Assembly (NCBI GenBank): GCA_001574975.1
Contig: KQ965737.1
Location: 288,288 to 352,287 of the forward strand
DNA: 64,000 nucleotides
Source: Gonapodya prolifera JEL478
Taxonomy: Eukaryota; Monoblepharomycota; Monoblepharidomycetes; Monoblepharidales; Gonapodyaceae
Direction of reading: 5' to 3'
The first letter of the stretch is position 1. Each line of letters opens with the position of its first letter. The translations under genes were made by a program, and so were the position numbers. The notes beneath the pieces were generated by a model. That model had not been told where the DNA came from. It saw only the letters and a list, made by a program, of their open reading frames with translations, and did no database searches. Positions 60,373-64,000 of the stretch are shown here, one piece after another.

Positions 60373-61580
60373 TCAGAGCTTGTTTTGTGACCAAACACTC
60401 TCCGGATGTTTGAGACGCCAGTTGAAGGCAGCATCAATCCCTCTATTAAAATTCGAAAACAATGCGTGCGATAGTATGGTTTGAATTTCATTTTGATAGT
60501 TTCGCCAAAGTTCATTGGGGGAGGTTCCATTAAATCCAAAAGTTCGAGACTAAGTCACCGAATCCTACTTGCAAGCTCCGTTTGCCATCGAAGCTCTACC
60601 GCAATTTCGAAAGGAAAACGCTCCGTTGAGGTGTGGGGGCCATAAATGATAACAGAGACTAATCTCGATCCCAACATCGAGTGGCCAAATTCGTCTCGAA
60701 TTTCAAAGACCGCCACTCCAGAACACGACGCTCCATCAAACCTTCGCCCATCTCTTGCATGATGGTCAAGCTGGACAAAACTGTCGACAGGTTCGAGAGA
60801 TTGGTTAATCCATCGTACACCAGATGTCCGAGCACGTCCAAGAAGACCCTTCGCCCAAGAATGGCTCCAAACCTGCCTCCAAGCACCCAAGTTGTCCTTC
60901 TTCGGCGGCTTCTTCCCACGTTTGTCCACTTCTGGTCGGTTTGTCCTTCCACGTCGCCGAACCAATCCTGGTCCGGGAAGAGTCTCCATGAGACCATTTT
61001 CCGTCAAGAAACCGGTGATGGTCCGAGAAACTACCCGTCATTGTTGTTGAAAGAAACCTTGGGCAGAAAACCTCACCCGCGGGCCCCGTCACGTCAGTGA
61101 AGCCAGGTGGTGCATGGTCCAACCGCTCATCTCTTTCCTCCCTCAAACCTCCCCCAGCCAGCACGAGTACGCCGCTTTCGCGTTAGTGACGCGGTATGCT
61201 AAGGTTGAGAGGTGGAAGAGCGCATTGTCTGTGATGCAAGACGGATGGTACTGGTTGCGGGGAAGGTTTTTGGTTGGCAAGCGTCCCGCTTCTCCGCTTC
61301 TCCCTTTTCTCTTCCTCCCGCAATGCTCAGGGTACGACACGCCGATGCCAGTACGGGTGTCGCTGTGGGCAGGAATGACCCGTCGGACCGCGATGATTTC
61401 ATGTTGTGTGTGTTCCGCGCGAGCATGCTTCGGGTCGTCCACAACGTGGAGCGTACGTGAGAGTATGGTAGCTATTGGTCGATTTCCCAGAGTGATATGC
61501 CAAGGAATGTTGGGCTGTGGGTGTACCTTTGGGCCTGTCAACGGACACACGATGCAGTAGCACACCTTGGAGTCCACCAT
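60373..61580 (-). CDS. Unrecognised protein with an HxT motif (possible 2H-phosphoesterase-like start)
   Basis: ATG 61578-61580 opens MVDSKVCYCIVCPLTGPK, a beta-strand-like start followed by PWHITLGNRPIA (61486-61505). Introns at about 61190-61250 and 61027-61071 can be removed in frame to give GVLVLAGGGLREERDERLDH, VSRTITGFLTENGLMETLPG and a basic region. The secure 3' part (about 60430-61000) has GVRWINQSLEPVDSFVQLDH and RLVSVIIYGPHTSTERFPFE, spliced to SRTFGFNGTSPNELWRNYQN and FNRGIDAAFNWRLKHPESVW, ending QNKL-stop at 60373. The HxT motif resembles one half of the 2H active site; a second one is not evident. The plus strand is also open over part of this span. Confidence 0.35.
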
Positions 61581-61726
61581 GAACAACCGCACTCGCTTAA
61601 ATATGGCCGGCTTAGGGTGCACCCAGGAGTCGCAGCGAACGAACAACTACGAGCTCTGAAACCGCGTCATATAATACATGATTTGTACAAGGTAAATGCA
61701 TGCTGACGAGTAACAAATGACATCAA

Positions 61727-64000
61727 TCAATCAGTGTAAACACGATACCACCGGTCCAAGAGCCGCCGAACTTCATGTGTCTCTGCGGACGTGATTTTGC
61801 GGCAGAAGTCCTCACGTTCCATCTCAAAATACTCCGCCATAAGGGTCAGCTGTCGGTCCGCTTCAGAGTCGGGGGTTTCACTGAAAATGGAGGTGCATTA
61901 GAGTTCTCCGTGCAACGCGTATTCAAAGAGAGAGTAAGTACCCAATATTTGGCGTTCGCGATGCTACAAATTGCTTCCCAAGACCCCACTTGCGTCTCCT
62001 TGGATCCGTGTCTTCTTCCTCTTTGCGGCCACATACGCCGGAAGATGTTCATCAGCGGTACCCTGTGCCATTGCCTCCAACGCGTTTCGAGGGATGTTGA
62101 CCTCGAGCGTTGACTCCCCGAGAACGTTCGAATGCTGGTGCGTCTCGGTATCAAATTGATATAGTATTGCGTTGATGGCGTCGCGGTTCGCTTTTTCCTT
62201 CTCCCGCTCGGCCTTTTTGACGCCGTTGGTGACGTGGGGCGAGCCACCGTCAGTCGCGAAGAAGCCGGAAACGTAAGTGTCTTCCAACGTGCCCATTTGT
62301 TCTGCGGGTGCCTTCAGTATGAACGCGGCACATTAGTGTCACCATGACTTCACGGATAGAAAGACACCCACGTCATTAAAGTCGTCATTGGTCGCCGCAT
62401 ACTCTGCCTCCGCCTTTTCGGTGTTTTGTACGATAGTTTTTGTCATATGATGATCCGTCAAGTAGCTCAGCAGATTCTGAATGTCGACGTCGATACGATT
62501 ACAGGTAAGCAAATTTCAACGAGACGAAACCTTGCTTTGACCCCGAAAAGCTCCCCAGGATTGTCCTGGTGGATAAACGAGTTGGAGAAGTACGATAATA
62601 GCTGCCGGGCAATTGAAGACCGAACTTACAGAGTCGCCCTGCACGCCTTCAAAGAGCCGTCGCTCAGTTGCTGCATCATATGCAATGTTTGAATGTTGTT
62701 GTTTATAGATCTCGCGATTGTAGATCATTTCTTCTATTGTTCCGGCCGAGATGAGCCGAAGAAAGGTAACCTGCGGAGTGGAAGGTGGAATGCAGAAACA
62801 TGGCACAAGAAGAGAAAAAAAAAACACACACATTTCGCGTTTCACCTATCCGGAACGCCCGGTCCTGAGCTTGCAAATCAAGTGCCGGGTTGAAATTCGG
62901 ATCCATTACAACATCAACGCTGGCACCCGCAAGGTTGAGCCCGACTCCTCCGGCAGTCGTGGAGATCAAGAGAATAAACTTATTCACGTCGGTGTTAAAC
63001 TCATTGCAAATAGCCAGACGCCTTTCAGCCGGAAAAGTTCCATCAATCTTGGAGTAATCGCGTCCTATGGGTGAAGTTAACGAATAATCTGTGTGGAGCT
63101 TTAAAGTGTTGAGCATGCGAACCTTCTGCCATCACCTGTTGTTTAAAGTGAAAACATTTAGGCCCATACTGGAAGAAAAACGCGCTTCAATTTACTCTCA
63201 CACTGTTCGAGCATATTCAACAACTCTCTTCTAAATGAGAACAAAAAAAACTTTGCCCCTTGCTTTTTCCATTCCACAAGTAGTGCTTCGATGGTTACCC
63301 AGAATATCTAAACATCTGGACCTCCCAGCAGCAGTCTCCAAGAACTCACTTAGCGTCGAACAATGAGTTCGTTAAACTGAATTGCAGTGGCACGTGCTTC
63401 GGCTAGCTCGGCAACCGTAGCGCTGTGGTTTTGACCTCGCTTCAGAGGCTGCGCTACACTGTTGTGAAATCCTCAATGCGGCCGACCCAACCAGGGACAG
63501 CCCCTAACAATGGTGGTGACTTGGTTTTGGCAGACAATTGGGTCAGACATCAGTCCTCACAATCCAAAATGCACCACATTTCGTGGTAATCGTTCATAAA
63601 CGGAGTTCCAGCTAGACCGAATCGACGACGAGCCCCATTTGTGTTGAAAAAAAAATGGTCTATCGGCGTTCAATCTCTTCATCGAGTCTGTGAGACGCGT
63701 TTTGGGCTCTTTAAGTCGATGTGCCTACCATTTGGAGCCTGTTGCTTTGAAACGCATTTCGAAGTCACGAGCGATAAATTCGATCACCCACCTCGTCTGC
63801 AATGACCACGGCCCAGTGCATCGAATTCAGGTCGTCAAAGGCACCTTTGAGTGTATCAAATGACGTAATCTAAAAAAATTTCATCAAAAAAACGTGATAA
63901 AGTTCTTCACACGATTGATTCTCACAAGGACTTCTGATGTACCCGACTTTATGTTACTCAACGCCGACTCTTTCTTTGCGCCGTGGAATATGTCAACGGT
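61727..64000 (-). CDS. ERCC6L2-like SNF2 helicase, 3' part (5' end beyond window)
   Basis: SNF2/Rad54-family DNA translocase of the ERCC6L2 group, linked to DNA repair. Entering at the right edge: HWAVVIADE (Walker B region), ARRRFGLAGTPFMNDYHEMW (motif III), DGTFPAERRLAICNEFN, LISTTAGGVGLNLAGASVDV (motif V) and DLQAQDRAFRIGETRNV (motif VI). After an intron comes the subgroup signature TFLRLISAGTIEEMIYNREI with YKQQHSNIAYDAATERRLFE. A post-helicase region has LTDHHMTKTIVQNTEKAEAE and PAYVAAKRKKTRIQGDASG. The last exon ends RRLLDRWYRVYTD-stop at 61727-61729. Motif VI has Glu where RIGQ is usual. Confidence 0.85.

Noticed and set aside
60373-60640. Idea that the 3' part of the orphan gene is an FYR domain
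   Set aside because: Only a loose similarity around SPNELW; the aromatic pattern of FYRN/FYRC is not met.
61114-61706. Plus-strand frames in the orphan locus
   Set aside because: They can be spliced only with a weak acceptor, while the minus-strand chain gives several phase-consistent joins to a secure 3' exon.

Overview
The window is a gene-dense stretch of a eukaryotic nuclear genome. About 30 protein-coding genes lie on both strands, most of them broken by short GT-AG introns (roughly 50-100 bases) that join conserved protein motifs in frame. The gene set is fungal in flavour (Vps5 retromer sorting nexin, Izh/PAQR receptor, Ste23-like insulysin, EFM7 methyltransferase, alkyltransferase-like Atl1, lunapark) but also includes genes lost from most terrestrial fungi: a CFAP119-like flagellar protein, a BORCS8-like BORC subunit, UVSSA, ERCC6L2, MCM8, TRIP13/Pch2 and a CARM1-type PRMT. 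A flagellated, early-diverging (chytrid-like) fungus is the best inference. No rRNA, tRNA, CRISPR array, transposon or viral element was recognised.

Layout. 1-7.8 kb: Vps5/SNX1 (+), a PAQR/Izh receptor (+), TRIP13/Pch2 (-), PBDC1 (+). 7.9-14.4 kb: an M16 insulysin (-), a small orphan ORF (-), two unrecognised minus-strand genes, then about 0.7 kb without a gene. 14.4-22.5 kb: UGGT (-) and a CARM1-like PRMT (+), divergent across only about 52 bases. 22.5-28.4 kb: a HEAT-repeat protein resembling BRAT1 (-), a UVSSA N-terminal-domain protein (+), BORCS8-like (-), CFAP119-like (+). 28.5-39 kb: coatomer alpha (-), SHMT (-), a spastin-like AAA ATPase (-), proteasome Rpn11 (+). 39-44.6 kb: two small orphans, MCM8 (+), EFM7 (-). 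44.8-50 kb: a long disordered coiled-coil protein (+), a GNAT acetyltransferase (+), COP9 signalosome subunit 7 (+). 50-57.5 kb: a Max-like bHLH factor (-), a divergent SKP1-like protein (-), lunapark (+), phosphopantothenate-cysteine ligase (-). 57.5-64 kb: Atl1-like protein (+), about 3.7 kb of poorly resolved genes, and the 3' part of ERCC6L2 (-), which runs off the window.

Themes. Membrane traffic and ER function (Vps5, UGGT, COPA, lunapark, BORCS8), ubiquitin/proteasome control (Rpn11, CSN7, SKP1-like) and genome maintenance (TRIP13, UVSSA, BRAT1-like, MCM8, Atl1, ERCC6L2) dominate. Neighbours often share very short divergent 5' regions or converge with 10-90 bases between stop codons. 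I found no convincing wholly new system. The most interesting items are the BRAT1-like protein beside UVSSA, the short UVSSA, the divergent SKP1-like protein, and the unresolved 58-61.7 kb locus. All gene models were spliced by eye; motif-bearing exons are secure, while exact starts and some exon joins are not.
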